NCBI RefSeq assembly: GCF_001544615.1
Contig: NZ_FCNV02000003.1
Location: 544,428 to 608,427 of the forward strand
Reading direction: 5' to 3'
DNA length: 64,000 nt
DNA from: Caballeronia concitans
GTDB lineage: Bacteria; Pseudomonadota; Gammaproteobacteria; Burkholderiales; Burkholderiaceae
Position numbers and translations under genes: made by a program. The notes below the pieces were generated by a model. The model was not told the DNA's origin. It ran no database searches and saw only the letters and a program-made list of their open reading frames with translations. Shown here piece after piece: positions 56,542-64,000 of this stretch. How positions within the stretch are numbered: the first letter of the stretch is position 1; each line of letters opens with the position of its first letter.

Positions 56542-57435
56542 TCAGCGCAGATGGGCGATGAGCGCCTCCGCGACCGCATCGGGCGCCTCGCGCGGCGGAA
56601 AATGCCCCGCGCCGTCGATCACCACGCGCCGGTAGCCCGCCGTGAAGCACGCGTCCTGTCCTTCGGACATCGCGGGGTCGTCGCAGCTATCCGCGCCGCC
56701 CTGGATCATCAGCGCGGGAACGCCGATTCGCTCGATGCCGCGAAGACGTTCGTGAAGCGGCGAAAGCGCCGGATCGGACGGTTGATCGCTGCGCCAGCGG
56801 CGCCGATACGCGTTCAGCGTGACCGGCACCCAGTCGGGGTTCTCGAAGGCGCGCGCGGTGGCGTCGAACTCGGCCTCGTCGAACCAGCCCGGCGGCGACC
56901 ACGTGTCCCACTGGATGCGCGCGAAGCCTTTAGGGTCGGCGGCGACGGCGGCCGGGCCGGCATCGAGCGACATGAACCACTGGTACCAGAAGCGCCGCGC
57001 CTGCGCGAAATCCGGCGGCAGCGCGAACTCGCCGCGCGGCTGGAACGCCAGCGCGATCGCGGCCATGCGGCGCACGCGCTCCGGGAACAGCGCGGCGATG
57101 GTGTATGCGGCGCGCGCGCCCCAGTCGTGGCCGACCACGTCGAATTGCGCGATCCCCAGCGCATCGGCGAGATCGACGGCATCGCGCGCGAGCGCCACGC
57201 CCGAACCGTCTCGCACGGTGTCATCGCGCAGAAAACGCGTGCCGCCTGCGCCGCGCAGCTCCGGCACGACGGTGCGAAAGCCGGCGTCGTTCAGCCGCGC
57301 CGCGACTGCCGTCCACGCGCGGGCGGCGTCGGGCCAGCCGTGCAGGAGAAGGACGGCGGGGCCATCGGCGGGACCGGTGTCGGCGTAAGCGATGTTCAGC
57401 GTCGGCGTTTCGGCGTGGCGATCGAAATCCAGCAT
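56542..57435 (-). CDS. Alpha/beta hydrolase (epoxide hydrolase/haloalkane dehalogenase group)
   Basis: 297 aa from ATG 57435, with GGAAGGAG six bases upstream. Alpha/beta fold: HGWPDAARAW oxyanion region, the nucleophile elbow VGHDWGARAA (Asp nucleophile, as in epoxide hydrolases and dehalogenases), cap domain, acid ...MIQGGADSCDDP... and His in DGAGHFPPRE. Substrate unknown. It precedes uvrA on the same strand, but the LexA box between them marks a new transcript. Confidence 0.9.
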   Translation of the reverse strand: MLDFDRHAETPTLNIAYADTGPADGPAVLLLHGWPDAARAWTAVAARLNDAGFRTVVPELRGAGGTRFLRDDTVRDGSGVALARDAVDLADALGIAQFDVVGHDWGARAAYTIAALFPERVRRMAAIALAFQPRGEFALPPDFAQARRFWYQWFMSLDAGPAAVAADPKGFARIQWDTWSPPGWFDEAEFDATARAFENPDWVPVTLNAYRRRWRSDQPSDPALSPLHERLRGIERIGVPALMIQGGADSCDDPAMSEGQDACFTAGYRRVVIDGAGHFPPREAPDAVAEALIAHLR

Positions 57436-57728
57436 GACGGCTCCTTCCTGAGGGCACGGAAGCTTCATTCTAGGGCGGCGGTGCGTTACACGTTTTCCTT
57501 CGCGAATGAGTAAAGACGGCTGACGTCGTACCAGAAAGCCTACGGGAAAGTACCGACCATTCGCCGACAAGCCAAGCCTTGACGCTTGATCTAGAGGCCC
57601 GGTATCGTTCATCGAGGTAAACGGTTTCCCGTTTCGTCGCCTAAACAAGGCGACCGACGCGAAAACAGTCGTACGACGTCGCTCAAGATTCCCACAACAT
57701 ATCCGGCCAGACCGGAATGGAGACACGC

Positions 57729-59723
57729 ATGAAGGATCGCAGTCAGACCGTCACCTCGCCGCGACGCCGCAGCATCCTCAAGTTCGCCGGCGTTTCCGCG
57801 GGCGCACCGCTCATCGGCGGGCTCGGCAGCCTCGGCATGCTCGCCGGTTGCGGCGGCCACGACGATTCGAACCCCGCGACACCGACCGCCGCCACCGATC
57901 CCATCTGGGGACCGACCGGCTCGGCGACGCAGATCGTCAATGCATTGCAGAGCGTTTCGTCCTCGATGGTGCCGAGCCGCCAGTTCCTTGTCACCGACTA
58001 CGGCGCGCAGCCCTGCGCGGTGGTCGCCGCGACGAATCCGTACACCGATCCGGCCAAGTCGCCGCTCAGCACCGGCGCGGACAAGACGCACGCGCCCGGC
58101 TCCTTCGATTCGCGCCCCGCGTTCCTCGCGGCCATCGCGGCGTGCAGCGCGGCGGGCGGCGGACGCGTCGTCGTGCCGACGGGCAACTGGTATTGCGCGG
58201 GACCGATCGTCCTACAGTCGAACGTCGACTTTCACCTGAGCGCGAACTGCGAGATCTTCTTCAGCCAAAACCCGGCCGACTTCGCGAAGGACGGTCCGGT
58301 GGATTGCGGCGCGAACGGCAAGCTCTATTACAGCCGCTGGCAGGCAAACGATTGTCTGAACTATGGCCCGCCGGTCTACGCGCGCAACCAGACGAACATC
58401 GCGATCACCGGCGAAGGCGATACTTCCGTGCTCAACGGCCAGGCGATGACGCCGTTCGCCGGCAGCGGCAACACCGCGACGTGCTGGTGGACGTACAAAG
58501 GCACGAGCGGCGCGTACGGATACGCGGGGTCGTCGACGCCGTCGCAGGCGTACGCGAATCCGAAGAATGTCGATCTGAAATCGGCCGCGCCCGGCATATC
58601 GGACGCGCTCTACGCGAAGCTCACCGACCCCGCGACGCCGTGGCAGCAGGACCAGAACTACCTTCCGGCGCTCTCGGAAGCGGGCGTGGCCATCGAGAAG
58701 CGCATCTTCGGCCTCGGCCATTATCTGCGGCCCTGCATGGTGGAATTCATCGGGTGTACTAATGTTCTGATGCAGGGGTATCGCACGATCAACACGCCGT
58801 TCTGGCAGCATCATCCGACGGATTGCAGGAACGTCGTGATCCGCAACGTGACGGTGGACAGCATCGGTCCAAACAACGACGGCTTCGATCCCGATGCCTG
58901 CGACATGGTCCTCTGCGAGAACGTGACGTTCAACACGGGCGACGATTGCATCGCGATCAAATCGGGCAAGGATCTCGATACGCAATACGGTCCCGCGCAG
59001 AACCACGTCATCCAGAATTGCACCATGAACAGCGGTCACGGCGGCATCACGCTCGGCAGCGAAATGGGCGGCGGCGTGCAGAAGATCTACGCGCGCAACC
59101 TTCAGATGCTGAATCAGTTCTGGGCGACGAACTCGCTGAATATCGCCATTCGCGTGAAGACCAACATGAATCGCGGCGGCTTCGTGAAGGACTTTTATGT
59201 CGATAACGTGACGCTGCCGAACGGTGTGAGCCTCACGCCTTCCGGCTATGGCAGCAGCCTGCTCGCGGGCAGTCCGATCAACGCGACGGTGCCGCTCGGC
59301 GTCGTCACGGCGGCGGCGGCGAATCCGTCGGCGGCGCAGGGCGGCATCATCACGTTCGACTGCGACTATCAGCCTTCGAAGGACGCCATCCGCACGCGGC
59401 CCGCGCTCGTGCAGAACGTGAACATATCGAACGTGAAGGCGAGCAACGTGAGCCTGAACGGCGCGACGGGATCGTGCTTTCAGGCGATCGTCGCGCAAGG
59501 TCCGGTCGCGTTCGACTACAACGGCCCCGCGCCGACGCCCGCGATTCCGGCGATCAGCGGCGTCACGATCACCAATTGCGACTTCGGCACGCCCGTTGCG
59601 GCGGGACCGGCGACGGCGACATCGCCGGGACCGATCTACGCGTACAACGTGCATGACATCAAGCTCGTCAATACGTTGGTCGCCGGGCAGACGATGAATC
59701 AGACGGTCACCGACGCGCGGTAA
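57729..59723 (+). CDS. GH28 family glycosidase, Tat-type lipoprotein
   Basis: 664 aa from ATG 57729, with GGAG six bases upstream (ATG 57717 is alternative). N-terminal RRRSILKFAG is a twin-Arg signal, and the hydrophobic stretch ends in a lipobox (GMLAGC), so it is probably a Tat-exported lipoprotein. The right-handed beta-helix has the GH28 set: NNDGFDPD (Asp 384), GDDCIAIKSG (Asp 405/406), GHGGITLGSE (His 437) and RVKTN. GH28 enzymes hydrolyse polygalacturonan or rhamnogalacturonan, which suggests plant pectin use. There is a short insert-rich N-terminal region. It stands alone. Confidence 0.88.
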   Translation: MKDRSQTVTSPRRRSILKFAGVSAGAPLIGGLGSLGMLAGCGGHDDSNPATPTAATDPIWGPTGSATQIVNALQSVSSSMVPSRQFLVTDYGAQPCAVVAATNPYTDPAKSPLSTGADKTHAPGSFDSRPAFLAAIAACSAAGGGRVVVPTGNWYCAGPIVLQSNVDFHLSANCEIFFSQNPADFAKDGPVDCGANGKLYYSRWQANDCLNYGPPVYARNQTNIAITGEGDTSVLNGQAMTPFAGSGNTATCWWTYKGTSGAYGYAGSSTPSQAYANPKNVDLKSAAPGISDALYAKLTDPATPWQQDQNYLPALSEAGVAIEKRIFGLGHYLRPCMVEFIGCTNVLMQGYRTINTPFWQHHPTDCRNVVIRNVTVDSIGPNNDGFDPDACDMVLCENVTFNTGDDCIAIKSGKDLDTQYGPAQNHVIQNCTMNSGHGGITLGSEMGGGVQKIYARNLQMLNQFWATNSLNIAIRVKTNMNRGGFVKDFYVDNVTLPNGVSLTPSGYGSSLLAGSPINATVPLGVVTAAAANPSAAQGGIITFDCDYQPSKDAIRTRPALVQNVNISNVKASNVSLNGATGSCFQAIVAQGPVAFDYNGPAPTPAIPAISGVTITNCDFGTPVAAGPATATSPGPIYAYNVHDIKLVNTLVAGQTMNQTVTDAR

Positions 59724-59730
59724 GTCAATG

Positions 59731-59766
59731 GCGGGGCTCGCTCTTCACGGTGCAGACGAGCCCCGC
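59731..59766. terminator. Terminator hairpin between convergent GH28 and deacylase genes
   Basis: GCGGGGCTCG and its reverse complement form a perfect 10-bp stem with a 16-base loop, followed by TTTCTC on the plus strand. The hairpin lies within the 47-bp gap between the two stop codons, so it can serve both genes. Confidence 0.65.
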
Positions 59767-59770
59767 TTTC

Positions 59771-60895
59771 TCATGCTCCGATCAGCACGCCGGTCCTGAA
59801 CGCCTTCGCGCCGGTCACGCGCCCCATCGGTGCGCCCGCATAAACGAAGCGCGTCGCGCGTCGCATGTAGAACACGCCGTCGTTCTTCGTGGCGATGGTC
59901 GTGACCGCGTCCGTCAGCGGATCGACGATATCGAACACGGCATCGCCCGCCTTCAGCACAGCGCCCACCTCCGCGCGATAAATCACGATACCGCTCACCG
60001 GCGCGATCAGCTGCTCGCTGCCCGCAAGCGGCGTCGCGGATCGATCGAGCGCCGGCATCTCGGGCGCCTCGCCTTCTATCACGCCACGTGCGATGAGAAA
60101 CGACACGATCGCCTCCGCGTCGCCATCGGCGTGTTCGTAATCCACATCTCGCTGCCCGCGATGCTCCAGCGTCGCCGCGATATTCGGCGCACCGAGCGGC
60201 ACGTCGTCGGGAAGCAGCGCGCGGACCTCGTTCCAGAGCAGCGCGTGAATTTCATCGAACGACTGACCGCCCGAATCGGTCGCGAGCAGCACGCCGTTCG
60301 CGCCGAGATAGCGCGCGAGCGGCTCGATGGCCGGCCAGCTCGCCGGGCTCGTGTAGAGATGCATCGTCGCTTCGAGCGAGCAGTGCAGATCGAGCACGAC
60401 ATCGGCATCGGATGCATGTTTCAGCAACGCGAGCCGCAGCGATTCGAACTCGTTGCGCGGCGTCGTTTCGCCGAGCATCTCGCACACCGCGGCGCGCAAA
60501 AGGCGCGTGTTATACGCGGCGTCATCGCGACACCAGCGCGAGCCCACGCGCTCCACGAGCGCCTTCGCCGCCGGCATCGGAAACTGACGGTTGAAGTTCT
60601 GGCCGCTGTTCGCCTCGAACCGGCCGATGAACTGCCCCAGTACATGCTGCGACAAGCCGATCGGATTCGCGACCGGCACCAGCACCACTTCGCCGCGCAT
60701 ACGCCCGGCTGCATCGAGTTCGATCAGGCGTTGTTTCAGGCGCCACGCGGTGAGCATCGCGGGCGTTTCGTCGGCATGTAAGGATGCCTGAATATATATT
60801 TTTTGCCCGGCACGTCCCGCGCCGAAATGAAAGCTGACGAGATCGCGCGTGGTGCCGAGCGTCGTGGATACGAGCGGCGTGCGTTGAACGTGCAT
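59771..60895 (-). CDS. Succinylglutamate desuccinylase/aspartoacylase-family deacylase
   Basis: 374 aa from ATG 60895. Zn-carboxypeptidase-like AstE/ASPA domain: the metal-binding ASLHADETPAML (His, Glu) and the later DLHCSLEA His, with NFNRQFPM and GANGVLLATDSGG. The C-terminal beta domain holds PVSGIVIYRAEVGAVLKAGD. It hydrolyses N-acyl amino acids (acetyl-aspartate or succinyl-glutamate type); the substrate is not identifiable. It starts one base after the stop of the binding-protein gene, so they form an operon. Confidence 0.87.
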   Translation of the reverse strand: MHVQRTPLVSTTLGTTRDLVSFHFGAGRAGQKIYIQASLHADETPAMLTAWRLKQRLIELDAAGRMRGEVVLVPVANPIGLSQHVLGQFIGRFEANSGQNFNRQFPMPAAKALVERVGSRWCRDDAAYNTRLLRAAVCEMLGETTPRNEFESLRLALLKHASDADVVLDLHCSLEATMHLYTSPASWPAIEPLARYLGANGVLLATDSGGQSFDEIHALLWNEVRALLPDDVPLGAPNIAATLEHRGQRDVDYEHADGDAEAIVSFLIARGVIEGEAPEMPALDRSATPLAGSEQLIAPVSGIVIYRAEVGAVLKAGDAVFDIVDPLTDAVTTIATKNDGVFYMRRATRFVYAGAPMGRVTGAKAFRTGVLIGA

Positions 60896-60896
60896 G

Positions 60897-61676
60897 TCAG
60901 TCCCCGTAGACGTCGAAATCGAAATACTTGCGCGCGATCTTTTGATACGTGCCATCGGCGCGCATGTCGGCGACGGCTTTATCGACCTTCGCTTTCAGCG
61001 CCGTATCGTCGAGCCGCATGCCCATGCCGACGCCGTGATCGCCCATCGAAAGCGGCGCGCCGACGAACGCGAAGCCCGCGCCGCGCGGCGTCTTCAGAAA
61101 GCCGTGTTCCGCTTCGACGGAGCCGAGCAGCGCGGCGTCGATGCGTCCCGCGATCAGATCGTTGAACACGCCCTCCTGGCTTTGATACGCGACGACTTCC
61201 ACGCCGCCAGGCTGCCAGTTCTTGAGCGCGTAGGTTTCGAACTGACTGCCGCTTTGCACGCCGACGCGCTTGCCGCGCAAGCCGTCCGCGCTCGCGGTCA
61301 GCGGCGCGCCGCTCTTCGCGATCAGGCGCGAGCGGAACTGGAAGAGCTTCGTCGAGAACGCGATCTGCTTCATGCGCTTGTCGGTGATCGCCATCGACGA
61401 CATGATCCCGTCGATCTTGCGCGCCTGCAGCGCGGGGATCATTCCGGAGAATTCGAGTTCGACCCATTCGCAATGCATCGCGATGCGGCGGCAGATTTCA
61501 TCGCCGAGATCGACGTCGAAGCCCGCGACGTGACCGTCCGGCGTCTTGACGTCCATCGGCGGATAACCGGGATCGATGCCGAGCCGCAACGCGTTCGCTT
61601 CCTTCGCGATGACGGTGGTGGACGCGAGCAGGCCGGCAAGCACGCAGGCGATGAGAGACGAGGTAGATGGGCGCAT
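60897..61676 (-). CDS. Polar amino-acid ABC transporter substrate-binding protein
   Basis: 259 aa. Signal peptide to about residue 24 (VLAGLLASTTVIA). SBP_bac_3 fold: LRLGIDPGYPPMDVKTPDGH, GFDVDLGDEICRRI, LRGKRVGVQSGSQFETYALK and the C-terminal YQKIARKYFDFDVYGD, as in LAO/His-type binding proteins. There are no permease or ATPase genes next to it, so it works with a transporter elsewhere or is the remains of a fuller system. It is paired with the deacylase gene. Confidence 0.88.
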   Translation of the reverse strand: MRPSTSSLIACVLAGLLASTTVIAKEANALRLGIDPGYPPMDVKTPDGHVAGFDVDLGDEICRRIAMHCEWVELEFSGMIPALQARKIDGIMSSMAITDKRMKQIAFSTKLFQFRSRLIAKSGAPLTASADGLRGKRVGVQSGSQFETYALKNWQPGGVEVVAYQSQEGVFNDLIAGRIDAALLGSVEAEHGFLKTPRGAGFAFVGAPLSMGDHGVGMGMRLDDTALKAKVDKAVADMRADGTYQKIARKYFDFDVYGD

Positions 61677-61784
61677 GACGGTATCGAGAGAATGTCGGCA
61701 CGCCGATACTAAAGCCTCGAAATGCGCCTAAAAAGTGCCGGTTTGCTTATCATGATCAGCTTTTGCGATCACTCGGAAGGCATC

Positions 61785-62717
61785 GTGGAACTGACTCTCA
61801 CGCAGCTACGCATGTTCATCGCGGTCGCAGAGGCGGGCAGTCTGCGCGCGGCGGCGCGGCGGCTTTCCATCGCGCAGAGCGGCGTGACGCAGCAGTTGCG
61901 CAAGCTGGAGACCAACGTCGGCGGGCCGCTTTTCGAACGCGATGTGCGCGGCGTGCGGCTCACGCCGATCGGCGAAAGGCTGCGCGTGCGGGCCGATCTG
62001 ATCATCGGCGAATGCGAGAAGACGGAAGCGGAAATGCGGCAATTGCGCGGCGAACTGGTCGGGAGCGTATCGCTTGGACTCGCCGCCGAAGCCACGATGC
62101 GCCTCTTTCCCGCGCTGCTCGCGAGCTTTCGGGAGCGCTGTCCGCGCATCGACGTGCATCTGACGAGCGCCACGTCGCGCGTGCTGACGTCGTGGGTGCG
62201 GGAAGGCAGTCTCGATTTCGCGCTTGCGAGCATCGCCACGGACGCGGACTTGCACGACATGGAGACCACGCGTCTTTTCGATGCCGACGTCGCCGTGATG
62301 GCGCGGCGCGGTCATCCGCTCGCCGGCGCGCGCACGCTCGCCGAGCTGCGTGACGCCGAATGGGTGAGCACGCGGCATAAAACTCAGCGAAGCAACCGGC
62401 TGGCCGCGATGTTCGAGCAGGCGGGCTTGCCGCCGCCGCGCATCGCCGCGACGACTGAAGCCGTCTTCGATACGCTGCATTGCATCGCCGCGAGCGACTA
62501 TCTCGCACTGGAACCGGCGAGCCTCGCGGATCACGCGTTCTTTCGCGATCACATCGTCGTGGCGCCCGTCGCCGAGCGCGCGGCGGGCGCGCCCGTGTGC
62601 CTGCTGCGGCGCGCGGGCGTGCCGCTCACGCCCGCAGCGCAGGAACTCGCGACGATGGCCGTATCGTTCGCGCGGATGCTGCCGGCAGCAAAACATGCGA
62701 CACCGAGAACGGTATAA
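61785..62717 (+). CDS. LysR-family transcriptional regulator
   Basis: 310 aa from GTG 61785, with GGAAGG five bases upstream; ATGs at 61722 and 61752 give long polar extensions unusual for the family. HTH: LTQLRMFIAVAEAGSLRAAA and IAQSGVTQQLRKLETNVG. The effector domain is full length. It is divergent from the binding-protein/deacylase pair (108 bp between starts), so it is probably their regulator. The ligand is likely the imported amino-acid derivative (inference). Confidence 0.88.
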   Translation: MELTLTQLRMFIAVAEAGSLRAAARRLSIAQSGVTQQLRKLETNVGGPLFERDVRGVRLTPIGERLRVRADLIIGECEKTEAEMRQLRGELVGSVSLGLAAEATMRLFPALLASFRERCPRIDVHLTSATSRVLTSWVREGSLDFALASIATDADLHDMETTRLFDADVAVMARRGHPLAGARTLAELRDAEWVSTRHKTQRSNRLAAMFEQAGLPPPRIAATTEAVFDTLHCIAASDYLALEPASLADHAFFRDHIVVAPVAERAAGAPVCLLRRAGVPLTPAAQELATMAVSFARMLPAAKHATPRTV

Positions 62718-63027
62718 CTCCCGCCATATTCGACGGATCGGCCGGCACGCACAGGCGAAGTTAACCTTCGGCGAAAGCGTAGTCAGTGGCAGCCACATGG
62801 GCAGGTGGGCGAAGCATCGCTAGGCGCTGACCGTTTTCGGTAGTAAGGCCCGCATTGCATGAAGTTGCCACCCAAGCAGGCGAGTCTTCGGCTCATATCA
62901 TCGAAACGGCAGGCCGCTCGCGGCTGCGCCGCCATGTTTCGGTTAGCGGACCACAAACGAAGAGCGCATTGATCGTTGCGTTCCTCACCGCTATATGAAA
63001 CTTTCGCAGGCATTTATGCCGAGAGCG
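62718..63027. other. 310-bp region with no supported gene
   Basis: GC falls from here to the end of the window. Only short frames without ribosome sites are present. No inverted repeats or integration-site features were recognised. Confidence 0.5.
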
Positions 63028-63585
63028 TTACTTAGCATCCTCTTTGATTTCTTTAAGCTTGGAAGATGTTCTTCTACCTTTTCTGCAGCGGTCGACGTAT
63101 TCGTACGACTCGCCTGTCGGGCTGCAATAGGTCCGTGCTCTTTCAACAAGATGAATTTTGTTTTTGGCGTCTACTGAGTAATGCTCCTCCCAATTTCCAC
63201 ATGCGCTTTGATGAAAACATGCGCCGATTACTTCTTTTGTTCGCCCGTCAGCCTCAACACAGGGAAGGTCGCTCATCTCCTTGTTGAATTCATAGTAATC
63301 ACCGCTTTTGGAATAAAGATATATGCTATAGAACTCCTGATTGGCGCCTCGCTCCCTGAGTATCTTTATATCAGTTCTCCCGTCGAAATTCATATCCTCA
63401 AACTTAATATCGCCCTGCTGGGCATCATTACTGAGCTTGATGGTTTGCAAACGCCCCGTCGGGGTAGTTATCTTAACTGCATCACGGACGATGGCTATCT
63501 TCGGCATCCGTGTTCTCGCCCAAACAGGCTCATAGAGCAAGCGCGCAACAATTAAAAAGATGACGAGTAGCACTAGCCTCCCCAT
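63028..63585 (-). CDS. Exported/anchored protein resembling XAC2610-type FG-GAP-like proteins
   Basis: 185 aa from ATG 63585 (MGRLVLLVIFLIVARLLYEP), a hydrophobic signal or anchor. ATG 63624 and 63753 are alternatives without ribosome sites. The mature part has GDIKFEDMNFDGRTDIKIL, a calcium-loop-like DMNFDGRTD as in VCBS/FG-GAP proteins, then two Cys pairs (PCVEADG, GACFHQSACGNW, YCSPTGESYEYVDRC). It resembles small XAC2610-related proteins that accompany type VI or inhibitor genes, but the match is by pattern only. Codon use is low-GC, unlike the rest, so likely acquired. Confidence 0.6.
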   Translation of the reverse strand: MGRLVLLVIFLIVARLLYEPVWARTRMPKIAIVRDAVKITTPTGRLQTIKLSNDAQQGDIKFEDMNFDGRTDIKILRERGANQEFYSIYLYSKSGDYYEFNKEMSDLPCVEADGRTKEVIGACFHQSACGNWEEHYSVDAKNKIHLVERARTYCSPTGESYEYVDRCRKGRRTSSKLKEIKEDAK

Positions 63586-64000
63586 AAATCGTTCACTGCG
63601 CAGGCTCTTTCTGTTCGCGTGCATCACGCGTAGCGTCACCAACAGACCCACGGAGCTCGAGTTCAAATTGTTGTGTTTCAAATGGAATAACATATGCCGC
63701 ATCACATGATCGAAGACTCTTTCCCCTAGGCCGTCATAAATCAAAACTCGCACCGCAATTAGGTCGCGAGATAACGTCGTCTTTTCGGGTATGCGCCTAA
63801 ACGCCGCCCGAGCAAAACCATAGCAAAAGAATGATACAAGAACTACGCGCTGCTATGAATAGAAACCAAATGACGAGAATAGCCTCTTCAGAACGTCAAA
63901 CCTTTTCTCGTGCCTTATATTCTGGTAATGTACCGAGAAGTGTGCAAAAAGCTGCTGGCGGGAAAATGCTTAGGAGGGGTGGCCGTGGTGTAAGTTGATG
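63586..64000. other. 415-bp low-GC end of window, no supported gene
   Basis: Contains only short frames on both strands. The plus strand ends with a 20-codon frame from ATG 63928 and the minus strand with a 37-codon stop-to-stop stretch; neither has a good ribosome site. The next gene probably begins beyond the window. Confidence 0.4.

Noticed and set aside
56344-56650. UvrA extension to ATG 56650
   Set aside because: It would run through the LexA box and into the hydrolase gene, and its residues do not match UvrA.
63754-64000. Short frames near the right end, including a possible transposase remnant on the minus strand
   Set aside because: At most 37 codons, bounded by stops, no ribosome site and no recognisable motif.
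1-64000. tRNA, rRNA, CRISPR arrays, insertion sequences and integrases
   Set aside because: Looked for on both strands by eye; no cloverleaf, array of spaced direct repeats, transposase or integrase motif was found. A tool search (tRNAscan-SE, ISfinder) could still find something I missed.

Overview
The window is about 65 percent GC, with strong third-position GC bias that fills the opposite strand with long spurious ORFs. Its gene content (cellulose bcs genes, PHA phasin, AhpC/AhpF, a tandem-duplicated UvrA, LexA boxes of the CTGT-N8-ACAG type, a DUF445 protein, many LysR and MocR regulators) fits a soil- or plant-associated Burkholderiaceae chromosome such as Paraburkholderia or Caballeronia. 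The genus is inferred; no rRNA or tRNA is present to confirm it.

Layout. 1-7.0 kb: 3' part of a cellulose synthesis operon (bcsB partial, bcsZ, bcsC). bcsC carries a one-base deletion near 2937, so the reading frame breaks at about codon 170. 7.0-11.1 kb: a phosphoribosyltransferase, an orphan homodimeric-type 2-oxoacid dehydrogenase E1, and a divergent Lrp/AsnC regulator. 11.1-11.7 kb: three tandem tiny genes (39, 37 and 49 aa) that share a leader-like N-terminus, a Ser/Thr-rich linker and an alternating beta-strand-like tail. This is the least explained item in the window. 11.9-19.0 kb: Ap4A phosphorylase-like protein, a signal-less HtrA-type protease, several small proteins, an EamA transporter, a small HTH protein, a phasin, a DOPA-dioxygenase-like protein and a small lipoprotein. 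19.0-25 kb: a RecB/Cas4-type nuclease fused to an XPD/DinG helicase with a LexA box over its start, hemerythrin, a 2OG-Fe(II) oxygenase, ribA and an F420-type NADP oxidoreductase.

24.4-31.8 kb: ahpC-ahpF, a soluble histidine kinase, a tam-like methyltransferase, and a LysR gene divergent from an alpha-ketoglutarate semialdehyde dehydrogenase. 32.4-39 kb: a zinc-ribbon, Ala/Pro-rich membrane protein, an orphan TAXI binding protein, and a compact minus-strand operon of two MocR/PdxR-type regulators enclosing a small HTH protein and a 35-aa ORF. 39-47 kb: a YdeP-type molybdopterin oxidoreductase, a small membrane protein, and an operon of an NTF2-like protein, a debranching-type glycosidase and a GH63-like glucosidase. 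47.0-48.8 kb: an AT-rich control region and an unrecognised protein made of five ~90-residue repeats.

48.8-57.4 kb: a SOS-controlled minus-strand operon (LexA box, double-length UvrA, ACT-domain protein, DUF445 membrane protein), then an alpha/beta hydrolase. 57.7-62.7 kb: a GH28 Tat lipoprotein, and an aspartoacylase-type deacylase with a polar amino-acid binding protein and a divergent LysR. From about 62.8 kb the base composition drops sharply and gene density falls, which suggests the edge of acquired DNA. No CRISPR array, IS element, integrase, tRNA or rRNA was seen.
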